This document shows, piece by piece, positions 7,681 to 23,231 of a DNA stretch of 64,000 nt (its first letter is position 1; each line of letters starts with the position of its first letter). The DNA comes from Hyphomicrobiales bacterium (lineage in GTDB: Bacteria; Pseudomonadota; Alphaproteobacteria; Rhizobiales; Beijerinckiaceae). Made by a program: the position numbers and the translations under genes. The notes beneath the pieces are model-generated. The model did not search any database and had not been told where the DNA came from. It saw only the letters and a program-made list of their open reading frames with translations. Location: positions 20,970 to 84,969 of the forward strand of contig JAIXTP010000033.1 of assembly GCA_027483895.1 (NCBI GenBank), read 5' to 3'.

Positions 7681-9891
7681 ATGGAGACGCGCACCGCCCC
7701 CGCCGCCCCGAATGCCGGAAGCCGCCCCGCGCGCACGGCGGACGTGCTGGTGCCGCTCGCGCTGGACCGGGCCTACAGCTACGCGGTTCCGGACCGACTC
7801 GATCTTGCGCCCGGCGACGTCGTCGTGGTGCCGCTCGGCCCGCGCGAGACGGTCGGCGTGGTGTGGGAGATCAATGAAGGCGGGGCCGGGCGCGGCAATC
7901 TCAAGCTCGTCTCCGGCAAGGCCGATGCGCCGCCGCTGTCGGAGCGCCTGCGCGACTTCGTGGATTGGGTGGCGCGCTACACGCTCGCGCCGCGCGGCAT
8001 GGTTCTGCGCATGGCGCTTCGTGGACCGGAACAGGACCGGCCGGAGCGTATGAAGATCGGCGTCCGCCTCGCGGGCCCGCCGCCCGAGCGCATGACGCCG
8101 GCCCGCGCCCGCGTGATCGCGGCAGCCGAGGGCGGTCTCGTTCATGCCAAGCGCGCCTTGGCCGAGGCGGCGGGCGTCTCCCAGGCGGTCGTGGACGGCC
8201 TCGTCGACGAAGGCACGCTGGAACCGGTGGCCCTCGCGCCGGTACCCGTCGCGGCGCGGCCCGATCCCGAGCATGCCGTCACGGCGCTGTCCGACGACCA
8301 GAGCGCGGCCGCCGCCGCCCTGCGCACGGCCGTGGCGGAGCACGACTTTTCGGTGACCCTGCTCGAAGGCGTGACCGGATCGGGCAAGACGGAGGTCTAT
8401 TTCGAGGCGGTCGCGGAGGCCGTCCGGGCCGGACGGCAGACGCTGATTCTCGTGCCGGAAATCGCGCTGACGGCGCAGTTCCTCGATCGATTCTCGGCCC
8501 GTTTCGGAGTGAGGCCCGCGGAATGGCATTCCGGCATCGCGGGCCGGCGGCGCGAACGCACCTTCGCCGCGGTCTCGTCGGGCGAAGCCGCGGTCGTCGC
8601 GGGCGCCCGTTCGGCATTGTTCCTCCCCTTCCGCGACCTCGGCCTGATCGTCGTCGACGAGGAACATGAGGGCGCCTACAAGCAGGAAGACGGCGTCAGC
8701 TACCACGCCCGCGACATGGCGGTGGTCCGCGGCCGGATCGAAAAGGCGGCCGTGGTGCTCGCCTCCGCGACGCCTTCCGTCGAAAGCCGCGTCAATGCCG
8801 CGAACGGCCGCTATCGCGACCTGCGGCTGCCGGCCCGATTCGGCGGCCGGGCCCTGCCGAAGGTCTCCGCCGTCGACATGCGCACCGACGCGCCCGAGCG
8901 CGGGCGCTGGCTCTCGCCCCCGCTCGTCCGGGCCATGGCCGAGACGCTCGGCCGCGGCGAGCAGTCGCTGCTCTATCTGAACCGCCGCGGCTATGCGCCG
9001 CTGACCCTGTGCCGCGCCTGCGGGCATCGGTTCCAATGCCCCAACTGCACGGCATGGCTCGTCGAACACCGATTCCGCCGGGCCCTGATGTGCCACCATT
9101 GCGGCCATCTCGAACGGCGGCCGGAGGCCTGCCCCGCCTGCGGCGCGCTCGATTGCCTCGCCGCCTGCGGCCCCGGCGTGGAGCGCCTCGCGGAGGAAGC
9201 CGCCGAGCGCTTCCCCGACGCGCGGATCCTGACGCTGTCCTCCGACATGCCCGGCGGAACAGAAAGGCTGAGGCGGGAGCTGGAAGCCGTGGCGAAGGGC
9301 GAATTCTCGATCGTGATCGGCACGCAGCTCGTCGCGAAGGGGCATAATTTTCCCCTGCTTTCGCTCGTCGGCGTGGTGGACGCCGATCTCGGGCTCGCTT
9401 CGGGCGATCCGCGGGCCGGGGAACGGACGTTCCAGCTTCTGCAGCAGGTGACCGGGCGCGCGGGCCGCGGCGACGTGCCGGGCCGGGCGCTGTTGCAGAC
9501 CTTCCAGCCCGACCACCCGGTGATGAAGGCCCTTCTCTCGGGCGACGTGGAGCGCTTCTACGCCGAGGAGATCGCGATCAGGCGGGAGGCCGGGCTGCCG
9601 CCGTTCGGAAGGCTGGCGGCGCTCGTCGTCTCGGCCGACGACCGCAACGCCGCGGAACTGCATGCCCGGGCGCTGGCCCGCGCGGCCGAGCCCCCGCCCG
9701 GAACCATGGTGCTGGGCCCGGCCGAGGCGCCGATCGCGGTCGTCCGCGGGCGGCATCGTTTCCGCTTGCTCGTAAAGACGCCGCGCGGCTTCGACCTGCA
9801 GCAATGGCTGCGCGCATGGCTGGCCCGCACGGCCAAGCCGACGGGCAGCGTCAGGGTCGCCGTCGACGTCGATCCGATGAGCTTTCTCTGA
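7681..9891 (+). CDS. priA: Primosomal replication protein N' (PriA helicase)
   Basis: A 736-residue superfamily 2 helicase that restarts stalled replication forks. Seen in order: a divergent N-terminal 3' DNA-binding domain (VLVPLALDRAYSYAVP), Walker A in EGVTGSGKTEVYF, the DEEH box in IVVDEEHEGAYKQ, two zinc-binding Cys clusters (CRACGHRFQCPNC and CHHCGHLERRPEACPACG), and helicase motifs V-VI around QQVTGRAGRG. The length is normal for PriA. It is divergent from xerC and lies upstream of the F1 ATP synthase genes, an arrangement also met in other alphaproteobacteria. Confidence 0.95.
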   Translation: METRTAPAAPNAGSRPARTADVLVPLALDRAYSYAVPDRLDLAPGDVVVVPLGPRETVGVVWEINEGGAGRGNLKLVSGKADAPPLSERLRDFVDWVARYTLAPRGMVLRMALRGPEQDRPERMKIGVRLAGPPPERMTPARARVIAAAEGGLVHAKRALAEAAGVSQAVVDGLVDEGTLEPVALAPVPVAARPDPEHAVTALSDDQSAAAAALRTAVAEHDFSVTLLEGVTGSGKTEVYFEAVAEAVRAGRQTLILVPEIALTAQFLDRFSARFGVRPAEWHSGIAGRRRERTFAAVSSGEAAVVAGARSALFLPFRDLGLIVVDEEHEGAYKQEDGVSYHARDMAVVRGRIEKAAVVLASATPSVESRVNAANGRYRDLRLPARFGGRALPKVSAVDMRTDAPERGRWLSPPLVRAMAETLGRGEQSLLYLNRRGYAPLTLCRACGHRFQCPNCTAWLVEHRFRRALMCHHCGHLERRPEACPACGALDCLAACGPGVERLAEEAAERFPDARILTLSSDMPGGTERLRRELEAVAKGEFSIVIGTQLVAKGHNFPLLSLVGVVDADLGLASGDPRAGERTFQLLQQVTGRAGRGDVPGRALLQTFQPDHPVMKALLSGDVERFYAEEIAIRREAGLPPFGRLAALVVSADDRNAAELHARALARAAEPPPGTMVLGPAEAPIAVVRGRHRFRLLVKTPRGFDLQQWLRAWLARTAKPTGSVRVAVDVDPMSFL

Positions 9892-9951
9892 CGCTTGCGG
9901 CCTTGCTCCGCTCTCGCCCGAAAGTAGCCGACCGAAGGGTATCCGCTCGGG

Positions 9952-12227
<2,276 letters not shown>

Positions 12228-12247
12228 TCCGGTAAAGGGGCGGGCGA

Positions 12248-14582
<2,335 letters not shown>

Positions 14583-14605
14583 GCGCTCACTGAAGGAGAC
14601 CGGCC

Positions 14606-15007
14606 ATGGCCGCGTTCCCGTTCGAACTCGTCTCGCCGGAGAAGCTCATCTTCTCCGGTGAGGTCCAGCAGGTCGTAGTTCCCGGCACCGAAGGCGATTT
14701 CGCCGTCGGCGCGGGCCACGAGAAGCTGATCTCCGCCCTCCGCCCCGGCCTGATCGTCGTCACCGACGCAGCCGGTCAGGTGTCACGCCTTTATGTCCGC
14801 GGCGGCTTCGCCGACGTGTCCGGCACGGGTCTCACGATCCTCGCCGAGCGTGCGGTGCCCGCGGCGGAGATGAACGACGCCGCCTTCGACGCCGAGATCA
14901 AGGCGACGGAAGCGGAAGTCGCCGCGGCGACCACCGACGCGGATCGCATCCGCGCCGCCGAGCGCCTCGCGCAGGTCGGCGACGCCCGCCGCGCGATCGC
15001 GGCCTGA
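14606..15007 (+). CDS. atpC: F1 ATP synthase epsilon subunit
   Basis: A 133-residue subunit coupling the gamma shaft to the c-ring and able to inhibit ATP hydrolysis. It has the N-terminal beta-sandwich (FELVSPEKLIFSGEVQQVV, with PGTEGDFAVGAGH) and a short C-terminal helical part rich in Ala, Glu and Asp. A GAAGGAGA ribosome-binding site lies just upstream. It is the last gene of the operon and is followed by a strong terminator. Confidence 0.95.
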   Translation: MAAFPFELVSPEKLIFSGEVQQVVVPGTEGDFAVGAGHEKLISALRPGLIVVTDAAGQVSRLYVRGGFADVSGTGLTILAERAVPAAEMNDAAFDAEIKATEAEVAAATTDADRIRAAERLAQVGDARRAIAA

Positions 15008-15030
15008 AGCGGTTTCAGCCGAACGAATCG

Positions 15031-15058
15031 AAAGGCCGCCTTCGGGCGGCCTTTTCCT
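15031..15058 (+). terminator. Rho-independent terminator of the atp operon
   Basis: A perfect 10-base-pair stem (AAAGGCCGCC pairing with GGCGGCCTTT) closed by a TTCG tetraloop and running into a T-rich tail, 24 bases after the atpC stop. The symmetric A/T flank may let it work on both strands. Confidence 0.9.
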
Positions 15059-15089
15059 TTTTCGGCCTCCGTGGTTCTGATGAACGCCC

Positions 15090-16064
15090 ATGCCGAAGCA
15101 CGACGCGCCCCTTGATGCCCCCCGAACGCCGTCCGACGCCCGGGTCCGCCTGCCCGGCATCGACGTCGCGCGGGGCACCGCGCTGGCGGCCATGGCCGTC
15201 TACCATTTCACGTGGGACCTCAGTTTTTTCGGCCTGATCCGGACGGACCCGGTGGCGGATCCCGCTTGGGCCCTCTTCGCCCGCACGATCGCCGCGAGCT
15301 TCCTCCTTCTCGTCGGCATCGGCCTCGTGCTGTGGCACGGGAACGGCGCCGATCGGCGGGCCTTCCTCGCGCGGCTGGCGAAGATCGCCGGGGCGGCGGC
15401 GCTGATCACCGTCGGCACCCGTTTCGCGATGCCGGACGCCTTCATCTTTTTCGGCATCCTTCACCACATCGCGGCGGCGAGCCTCGTCGGCTGGGCGGCG
15501 GTCCGCGCGCCCTCCCCGATTCTGCTGGCGGGCGCAGCCTGTGCGTTCGCCCTGCCCGCGACCTTCACGCATCCCGTCTTTTCGGATCCGGCGCTCGTCT
15601 GGATCGGCCTCGCTCCGGTCCCGCCCCGCACCAACGACTTCGTTCCGCTCCTGCCCTGGATCGGATGGAGCCTTCTCGGCATCGCGGCGGGGCGGCGCGT
15701 CGTCGGCCTGCCCGTGCTCTCGCGACCCGCCGGTTCACCGCTCGCGCGTCTTCTCGCAGGCGCGGGCCGGCACTCGCTCCTCGTCTATCTGCTGCATCAG
15801 CCGCTTCTCATCGGCCTCGTCTGGGGCGCGATCCAGCTCGGCATCGCGAAGCCGCTTCCTGCCGGGAGGACCGATTTCGGATCGGCCTGCACGGCGGAAT
15901 GCGTCGCGACCGGCGGCGAAGAGCCCGTATGCCGCCGGGTCTGCAGCTGCATCGTCGAGGATCTGGCGGGCCACCCGCTCCTTTCGGATTCGGGTTCGCC
16001 TCTGTCCGCGGCCGACGAGCGGCGTCTCGCCGAGGCGGTCGGCCGCTGCCGCGACGTGCGGTGA
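15090..16064 (+). CDS. DUF1624 / heparan-alpha-glucosaminide N-acetyltransferase-like membrane protein
   Basis: A 324-residue polytopic inner-membrane protein. It opens with the family motif LPGIDVARGTALAAMAVYHFTWDLSFFG (residues about 21-48). Hydrophobic segments follow around 65-85, 95-110, 120-150, 185-205 and 230-250, the last beginning HSLLVYLLHQPLLIGL, which is the conserved His-containing helix. The last roughly 60 residues are hydrophilic and carry five or more Cys (SACTAEC, VCRRVCSC), unusual for the family and suggestive of a periplasmic disulfide or metal-binding tail. The acyl acceptor is unknown. Its 3' end lies three bases from the convergent enolase-superfamily gene. Confidence 0.8.
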   Translation: MPKHDAPLDAPRTPSDARVRLPGIDVARGTALAAMAVYHFTWDLSFFGLIRTDPVADPAWALFARTIAASFLLLVGIGLVLWHGNGADRRAFLARLAKIAGAAALITVGTRFAMPDAFIFFGILHHIAAASLVGWAAVRAPSPILLAGAACAFALPATFTHPVFSDPALVWIGLAPVPPRTNDFVPLLPWIGWSLLGIAAGRRVVGLPVLSRPAGSPLARLLAGAGRHSLLVYLLHQPLLIGLVWGAIQLGIAKPLPAGRTDFGSACTAECVATGGEEPVCRRVCSCIVEDLAGHPLLSDSGSPLSAADERRLAEAVGRCRDVR

Positions 16065-16067
16065 GCC

Positions 16068-17156
16068 TCAGGCCCTGAGCTTTTCCAGGCCTTTCCAGTC
16101 GAAATCGAGACCGTGACCGGGCTCGCTCGGCGCGGTGGCGAAGCCGTCCTTGATCGCGAGCGGGCGGTTCAGGAAGCGTTCGAGACCGAAGCCGTGCGCT
16201 TCCATGAAGCTGCGGTTCGGCAGCGCCGCCATCAGCTGCACCGTGACGTCATGCGCGCCGTGGGAGGTGACGGGAAGGTTCAGCGCCTCCGCCATGTGCC
16301 CCACCTTCATGAACACGGTGATGCCGCCGCAATTGGTGACGTCGGGCTCGGGGAAGGTCACGCCGCCCGTCTGCATCAGATGCCCGAATTCATGCAGCGT
16401 ATGCAGGTTCTCGCCGCTCGCGACGGGCAACCCGCCTTCGCGGACGAGGCGGACATAGCCGCCGAAATCGTCCGGGATCATCGGCTCTTCCATCCAGACG
16501 AGATCGAAGTCGCGGAACCGCCGGGCGGCGCGGATCGCCTCGTCGGTCGTCCATTTCATGTTGGCGTCGACCATCAGCGGGAAGCCGTCGCCGAGGTATT
16601 CGCGCATGGCCTTCACGCGGGCCACGTCCTCCGCGAGGTTCTTGCGGCCGACCTTCATCTTGATCGCCCGGAAACCCTTGGCGAGATTGCCTTCGGTCTG
16701 TTTCAGCAGCTTCTCGAGCGGGAAGTCGAGGTCGATACCGCCCGCATAGACCGGCACCTGCGGATCGAAGCCGCCGAGGAGCTTCCAGAGCGGCTGCCCC
16801 GCCTTCTTGCCCTTGAGGTCCCATAGGGCGATGTCGACCGCGGAGACGGCCAGCGAGGCGGAACCGCCGCGGCCGCCGTAATGCAGGCACCACCAGTTCT
16901 CGCGCCAGCGCGCTTCGATCGCGTCGGCCTCCTTGCCGACGAGGATCGGGATCAGATCGCGCTCCATATTCGCGAGCGCGGCACCGCCGTTGGTTCCGCA
17001 GGTGAAGGACCAGCCCATGCCGGTCGCGCCGTCGGCATCGGTCACGCGGACCGTCAGCACCTCGAACACGCTCATGGCGCCGTGCATGGAGTCCGACAGG
17101 ACCTCGGGAAGCGGGATGCGATAGAGGTCGGCGTCGACGCGCGCGATCAGGGCCAT
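16068..17156 (-). CDS. Mandelate racemase/muconate lactonizing enzyme family protein
   Basis: A 362-residue enolase-superfamily enzyme. The start MALIARVDADLYRIPLP is family-like. The catalytic K-x-K is in AIKMKVGR, the metal ligands in LMVDANMKW, VWMEEPMIP and VASGENLHT, and the Asp-His dyad in PDVTNCGG and TSHGAHDV. This set matches the mandelate racemase subgroup, which contains acid-sugar dehydratases and racemases, rather than the muconate cycloisomerase subgroup. The actual substrate cannot be told. It stands alone on the minus strand between two plus-strand genes; the 177-base gap upstream (17157-17333) has a 10-base palindrome ATTCGCGAAT at 17305-17314 of unknown meaning. Confidence 0.85.
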   Translation of the reverse strand: MALIARVDADLYRIPLPEVLSDSMHGAMSVFEVLTVRVTDADGATGMGWSFTCGTNGGAALANMERDLIPILVGKEADAIEARWRENWWCLHYGGRGGSASLAVSAVDIALWDLKGKKAGQPLWKLLGGFDPQVPVYAGGIDLDFPLEKLLKQTEGNLAKGFRAIKMKVGRKNLAEDVARVKAMREYLGDGFPLMVDANMKWTTDEAIRAARRFRDFDLVWMEEPMIPDDFGGYVRLVREGGLPVASGENLHTLHEFGHLMQTGGVTFPEPDVTNCGGITVFMKVGHMAEALNLPVTSHGAHDVTVQLMAALPNRSFMEAHGFGLERFLNRPLAIKDGFATAPSEPGHGLDFDWKGLEKLRA

Positions 17157-17333
17157 GGGGTTTCCTCGTCGTTCTTCGTTGCACGGAGGCTCGCCCGCAG
17201 GGCCCCGCCGGTCAACCCGGACCATGCCCGTTTCAGGTCCGCGCCTCGGCCCGAGCGCATGCGGTCGGAACGGGCCGGAAAACCCGGAGTCCCGCTGGGC
17301 TTTCATTCGCGAATCCCGCAGAGCGATTCGGCG

Positions 17334-17834
17334 ATGACGAACAAAAGCCCCGCCGCCGTTCTGACCAAGGAAGAACTCGACGCCCTTCTTGCGGGATCGG
17401 GCGAAGAGCGCGTCACGCCGCAGGACCCGGAGCGCTTCTGGTTCGTGGCGCGCAGCCTCGTGGTTCTGGCCTTTCTCTCGGCCAATCTCTTCAGCGTCCT
17501 GTTCCGCACCGACACGGTGCTGTCGCGCTTCGACCTTCCTGCCGGAATGGAGCGGATGATCGTGACGGAGTATCTGCCGCTCCGGATCGCCACCGTCGCG
17601 GTGCTCATCGCCGTCTATGTCGCGGCACGCCTCGGCCGCCGGCTCTTCTCGACCGTCTCCGCCTTCGTCATCGCGGCGGCGGCGCTCAACCTTCTGAACG
17701 ACTGGGTGGTCCTGTTCTCGTTCGCAAAGCCCTCGGCATGGCCGATGATCTACGGCACCGTCGCCGCGCGCATCGGCATGATCCTCTGCCTCGTCCTGAA
17801 CCACCGCTCATGGGAGCGGAGTAACCCTACGTAA
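17334..17834 (+). CDS. Unknown protein with four predicted membrane helices
   Basis: A 166-residue protein I do not recognise. Hydrophobic segments lie at about 36-57, 82-101, 104-128 and 139-156, so it should be an inner-membrane protein. Residues 9-22, VLTKEELDALLAGS, look like the short N-terminal motif of the flagellar switch protein FliM (LSQxEIDALL), which binds CheY; the match is short and may be chance. I took the ATG at 17334 rather than the longer frame upstream, which runs through the antisense of the enolase-superfamily gene. A second small unknown gene follows 44 bases later. Confidence 0.6.
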   Translation: MTNKSPAAVLTKEELDALLAGSGEERVTPQDPERFWFVARSLVVLAFLSANLFSVLFRTDTVLSRFDLPAGMERMIVTEYLPLRIATVAVLIAVYVAARLGRRLFSTVSAFVIAAAALNLLNDWVVLFSFAKPSAWPMIYGTVAARIGMILCLVLNHRSWERSNPT

Positions 17835-17878
17835 ACCGAAGCTCGACCTCGGCCGCGGATCGTGCTTTCAATAGGGCC

Positions 17879-18259
17879 ATGACGCGAAAGGTATCAGCGT
17901 GGCGCCGGCGTCGGGCGCGCTTCTCGCCCCCCGACGACGTGGCCGTCTTCCATCAGCTCGTCCGTCTTCCGCTGCTGGACGTGGGCGAAGCCGGGTTTCG
18001 GATTTCCACCAAGGGCCATGCCTTCTGCGCGGTCAGCGAGACCAAGCGGTTCCGTCTGGTCCTGCGCGACTCGGGTGCCGAGCGCGGCTTCGACGTGCTC
18101 GCCTCCTGCCGATGGTGGAAGAACGGCGAGGCGGGCTTCGATTTCGTGGAGGACGGCGACTACGCCCCGGCGTTGCGGCAGGCCCTGCTGGCCGCCATGT
18201 CCGCAGGTCGCTCCCGGATCATCAGCGGACACGAGATCCGGGAATCGGAATCGGCCTGA
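17879..18259 (+). CDS. Small protein of unknown function
   Basis: A 126-residue soluble protein, with a basic first 15 residues (MTRKVSAWRRRRARF) and then a probably beta-rich body (AGFRISTKGHAFCAVSETKRFRLVLR, RGFDVLASCRWW). No catalytic motif or known family is visible. The beta-rich middle recalls a PilZ-like fold but the RxxxR and D/NxSxxG signature is not there. It may be co-transcribed with the membrane protein upstream. It ends two bases from the convergent racemase gene. Confidence 0.5.
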   Translation: MTRKVSAWRRRRARFSPPDDVAVFHQLVRLPLLDVGEAGFRISTKGHAFCAVSETKRFRLVLRDSGAERGFDVLASCRWWKNGEAGFDFVEDGDYAPALRQALLAAMSAGRSRIISGHEIRESESA

Positions 18260-18261
18260 AT

Positions 18262-19353
18262 TCAGGCGCTCGCGCCCCAGGCGCGGGCGATGTCGGCCCA
18301 GTCGCAGGGCTCCGATTGCGAATGATCGGAAAGCTCGGGCACCGTCCGGCTGAAGCGCGGCGCCGGCGCGGGCTGCATCACGCCTTGATGCTCGACGAAG
18401 ATTCCGCGGGCCGCGTTGTGCGGGTGGTCCGGCGCTTCCCCGATTTCGAGCACCGGCGCGAAGCAGACATCCGTCCCTTCGAGCAGCGCGGTCCATTCGT
18501 CGCGCGTGCGGGTGAGGAACGCGTCCGCCAGCATCTTCTTCTGCCGCACGGCGGCGGCAGGGTCCGATCCGCGTTTCATGGCGGCAGGATCGAGGCCGAG
18601 CGTCTCGACCAGCAGCGCGTAGAATTTCGGCTCGATCGGGCCGATCGCGACGAAGCGGTCGTCCTTGCAGCGGTAGGTACCGTAGAAGGACGCGCTGCCG
18701 TCGAGCACGTTCAGGCCGCGCCCGGGCTTCCACGCTCCCGCATGCTGCAGCGAATAGATCATCGCCATCAGATGCGCGGTGCCGTCGGTGATCGCCGCGT
18801 CGATCACCTGTCCCTGGCCCGAGGCGCGCGCTTCGAGAAGGCCGCAGACCATGCCGAAGGCGAGATAGAGAGCGCCGCCGCCGAAATCTCCGACGAGATT
18901 CAAGGGCGGGACGGGCTGTTCGTCCGTGCCGATCGCGGCCAAGGCGCCGCTCAGCGCGATGTAGTTGATGTCGTGGCCCGCCGCCTGCGCGAGCGGGCCG
19001 GTCTGCCCCCAGCCCGTCATGCGGCCGTAGACGAGCTTCGGATTGACGGTCTCGAAGGCGTCGGGCCCGAGGCCCAGCCGCTCCATCACGCCGGGGCGGA
19101 AGCCCTCGATCAGGCCGTCGGCCCGCGCGATCAGCGCCTTCGCCTTCTCGACATCGGCCGGGTTCTTCAGGGCGAGTTCGATGAAGGAGCGGCCGCGGTT
19201 GAGGATGTCGTATTTCAGGCCGAGCAGGTTTTCGGCCCCGGGCCTGTCGATGCGGATCACCTCCGCGCCCATGTCGGCAAGCAGCATGCCGCAGAAGGGG
19301 GCGGGTCCGAGCCCCGCCATCTCGACGATTCTGACGCCTTTCAGAGGACCCAT
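18262..19353 (-). CDS. Alpha-methylacyl-CoA racemase (CoA-transferase family III fold)
   Basis: A 363-residue protein that should interconvert (R)- and (S)-2-methylacyl-CoA thioesters. The N-terminal [33 protein letters not shown] is the racemase version of the CaiB/BaiF fold. The catalytic His lies in [15 protein letters not shown] and the partner Asp in [16 protein letters not shown] used the ATG at 19353; the upstream frame is antisense of the next gene. It is the last gene of the branched-chain keto acid dehydrogenase operon, whose products isobutyryl-CoA and 2-methylbutyryl-CoA carry a 2-methyl group, so a role in handling the (R)-isomer is a reasonable inference. Confidence 0.85.
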   Translation of the reverse strand: MGPLKGVRIVEMAGLGPAPFCGMLLADMGAEVIRIDRPGAENLLGLKYDILNRGRSFIELALKNPADVEKAKALIARADGLIEGFRPGVMERLGLGPDAFETVNPKLVYGRMTGWGQTGPLAQAAGHDINYIALSGALAAIGTDEQPVPPLNLVGDFGGGALYLAFGMVCGLLEARASGQGQVIDAAITDGTAHLMAMIYSLQHAGAWKPGRGLNVLDGSASFYGTYRCKDDRFVAIGPIEPKFYALLVETLGLDPAAMKRGSDPAAAVRQKKMLADAFLTRTRDEWTALLEGTDVCFAPVLEIGEAPDHPHNAARGIFVEHQGVMQPAPAPRFSRTVPELSDHSQSEPCDWADIARAWGASA

Positions 19354-19373
19354 CGCCCAGCTCTCACTCACCT

Positions 19374-20522
19374 TCAGGCCTGCAGCGCGCGGCCGATCAC
19401 GACGTTCTGGATCTCTCCGGTCCCGTCCATGCACTCCGTCACGCGGGCGGCGGCGAGCTGCCGCGCCAATCCGTATTCGCGCTTGAGCCCGTTGCCGCCG
19501 AGCGCCCGCATGCATTCGCTGATCCCGTCGAAAGCCGTCTTGGTCGCGAATTTCTTCGCATGCGCCGCGAGCAGCGTGGGATCTTCACCCGCATCCAGAA
19601 GGCGCGCTGCCTGGAAGGTCAAGGCACGCGAGGCTTCGAGCGCGGTCGCCGCCTCCGCGAGGATCCATTGCAGGCCCTGATGGGCGATGATCGGCTTGCC
19701 GAAACTGGTCCGTGCCGCGGCATAGGCGGTGGCGGTGTCGAGCGCGCCCCGGAGCGCGCCGTTGCACATCGCCGCCACGCCGATGCGCGCGACGTTGATC
19801 GCATACATGCCCGCCTTGAAGGCCTCGCCGGGAGCGAAGCCGACCGAGTCGCCGGGGATCTTCGCGCCGGCGAAGGCCGCGTCCGTCGTGCCCATCGCGT
19901 GCGAGCCGATCAGATCGAGCATGGGCGAGAAGCTCACGCCCGGGGTTCGGGCGTCGAACAGAAAGCCCGCGATCCCCTTCGCCCCGGAGCCGGGCTCCGT
20001 CTGCGCGAAGACGGCGAGCACGTCGGCATTCGCGCCGTTCGTGACCCACGCCTTGGCGCCGTCGAGCACCCATTCGTCGCCTGCCCGGAGGGCCGTGCTC
20101 CTGATCGCGGTCGCGTCGGATCCCGCCTCCGGCTCGGTCAGAAGAAAGGCCCCGATCGCCTTGCCGGAGAGAAGACCCGGCAGGAAGCGGTCGCGCAGCG
20201 GCGCATTCGGCGTCAGCGACACCGCGACCGTCACGTTGGAATGGACGGCCAGCGCGCAGGTGAAGCCGAGATCATGACGGGACAGTTCTTCGTAGATCCG
20301 CGCCATCGTCGAAGCGTTCGCGCCTGCGCCGCCGCGCTCCTCGGGGATCGCGGTCGGCGTGAAGCGGGCGATCGCGTCGCGCAGTTCGGCGGCGGGCTGG
20401 ATGCGGTCGCGGTCCCAGCGCTCCCCGTTCGGGCGCAGCACGGCCTCGCCGAAGCGGGCGGCCTCCGCGATGAGGCGCTCGTCGACCGGGCTCAGCGGAA
20501 CCGCTTGCGGGTGATAGGTCAT
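19374..20522 (-). CDS. Acyl-CoA dehydrogenase, probably for branched or short acyl-CoA
   Basis: A 382-residue FAD enzyme. It has the family motifs [15 protein letters not shown] (FAD/substrate loop), [20 protein letters not shown], and the C-terminal [29 protein letters not shown] and [39 protein letters not shown]. The start [11 protein letters not shown] at 20522 gives the usual length. Standing between lpdA and the racemase in the bkd operon, it probably introduces the 2,3-double bond in isobutyryl-, 2-methylbutyryl- or isovaleryl-CoA; which one cannot be decided. Confidence 0.85.
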   Translation of the reverse strand: MTYHPQAVPLSPVDERLIAEAARFGEAVLRPNGERWDRDRIQPAAELRDAIARFTPTAIPEERGGAGANASTMARIYEELSRHDLGFTCALAVHSNVTVAVSLTPNAPLRDRFLPGLLSGKAIGAFLLTEPEAGSDATAIRSTALRAGDEWVLDGAKAWVTNGANADVLAVFAQTEPGSGAKGIAGFLFDARTPGVSFSPMLDLIGSHAMGTTDAAFAGAKIPGDSVGFAPGEAFKAGMYAINVARIGVAAMCNGALRGALDTATAYAAARTSFGKPIIAHQGLQWILAEAATALEASRALTFQAARLLDAGEDPTLLAAHAKKFATKTAFDGISECMRALGGNGLKREYGLARQLAAARVTECMDGTGEIQNVVIGRALQA

Positions 20523-20544
20523 GGGCGGCACTCCGGCGCGGGTC

Positions 20545-21939
<1,395 letters not shown>

Positions 21940-21942
21940 GGC

Positions 21943-23229
21943 TCAGCCCTCCATGAAGAGCAAAGCGGGCTCTTCCAGAAGCGCCTTGATCCGCTGGATG
22001 AAGACGGCCGCGTTCCAGCCGTCGATCACGCGGTGATCGAAGCTCGACGACATGTTCATCATCATGCGCGGCACGAATTTCTCGCCGTCCCACATCGGCC
22101 GCATCTGCATCTTGTTGACGCCGACGATCGCGACCTCGGGATGGTTGATGATGGGCGTGTGCGACAGGCCGCCGAGCGGACCGAGCGAGGTGATCGTGAT
22201 CGTCGATCCGGTCAGCTCGTCGCGCGTCGCAGCGCCGTTCTTGGCGGCCGCGGCGAGACGGTTCACCTCCGCGCCGCAATCCCATAGATCGCGGGCTTCG
22301 GCATGCTTCACCACCGGGACGACGAGCCCCGTCGGGGTCTGCGCGGCGATGCCGACATGGACGCCGCCGTATTGCCGCACCACGCCCGCCTCGTCGTCAT
22401 AAAGCGCGTTGATGCCCGGCTCGTCGCGCAGGGCGATGACCATGGCGCGGATGAGGAAGGGCAGGAAGGTCAGCTTGGGCCGATCCTCGCGCCGGTCGGC
22501 ATTGAGCTTCGCCCGCAGCGACTCCACGTTCGTGACGTCGACCTCCTCCACATAGGTGATGTGGGGGATGCGCGAACGCGAGATCGTCATCTTGTCGGCG
22601 ATGCGGCGGCGCAGCCCCATCACCTTGATCTCCTTGATCGAGGTGTCGGGCGCGAGACCCGGCCGCGAGGCTCCGCCCGGCGTGCCCGGAGAGGCGAAGG
22701 CGCGGTCGAGATCCTCATGCGTGATGCGCCCGGCGGGGCCGGTGCCGGCGATGCGGCGCAGGTCGATCCCCGCCTTGCGGGCCCGGTCGCGGACGGCCGG
22801 TGAAGCGATCGGCTTCTCGCCTTCCGGACGCGGGGCGACCGGAGCGGGCGAAACGGCGGGAGCGACGGAAGGCGAAATTCTCGGAGGTTCGGGCGTGCGC
22901 GCAGGCGCCGCGGCCACCGGAGCCTCCGGAACGGGAGCGGGCGCTGCATGCGGCGGAGCCGGCTCGTCGGCGCCGATATTGCCCTCGCCGTCGACGTCGA
23001 GGCGGATCAGTTCGGAACCGATCGCGATCGTCTTGCCGACTTCGCCGCCGAGCGCGAGCACCTTGCCGCTCCGCGTCGACGGAATCTCGACCGTCGCCTT
23101 GTCCGTCATCACGGCCGCGATGATCTGGTCCTCGCGCACCATGTCGCCCGGGGCGACGTGCCATTCGACCAGTTCGGCCTCGGCGATGCCTTCGCCGACG
23201 TCGGGCATGCGGATCCTGAATTCGGCCAT
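21943..23229 (-). CDS. bkdB: Branched-chain keto acid dehydrogenase E2 (dihydrolipoyl acyltransferase)
   Basis: A 428-residue core subunit with one N-terminal lipoyl domain (lipoylated Lys in MTDKATVEIPS at about 43), a long Ala/Pro-rich linker (about 90-140), a peripheral subunit-binding domain (SPAVRDRARKAGIDLRRIAGTGPAGRITHEDL), and the catalytic acyltransferase domain ending with the active-site motif SFDHRVIDG. A single lipoyl domain fits branched-chain keto acid complexes. It is packed between the E1 beta and E3 genes with gaps of two and three bases. Confidence 0.93.
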   Translation of the reverse strand: MAEFRIRMPDVGEGIAEAELVEWHVAPGDMVREDQIIAAVMTDKATVEIPSTRSGKVLALGGEVGKTIAIGSELIRLDVDGEGNIGADEPAPPHAAPAPVPEAPVAAAPARTPEPPRISPSVAPAVSPAPVAPRPEGEKPIASPAVRDRARKAGIDLRRIAGTGPAGRITHEDLDRAFASPGTPGGASRPGLAPDTSIKEIKVMGLRRRIADKMTISRSRIPHITYVEEVDVTNVESLRAKLNADRREDRPKLTFLPFLIRAMVIALRDEPGINALYDDEAGVVRQYGGVHVGIAAQTPTGLVVPVVKHAEARDLWDCGAEVNRLAAAAKNGAATRDELTGSTITITSLGPLGGLSHTPIINHPEVAIVGVNKMQMRPMWDGEKFVPRMMMNMSSSFDHRVIDGWNAAVFIQRIKALLEEPALLFMEG

Positions 23230-23231
23230 GG

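Noticed and set aside
17305..17314. Palindrome ATTCGCGAAT upstream of the membrane protein gene
   Set aside because: Short, GC-centred palindromes arise often in this composition, and no promoter boxes or matching regulator support it.
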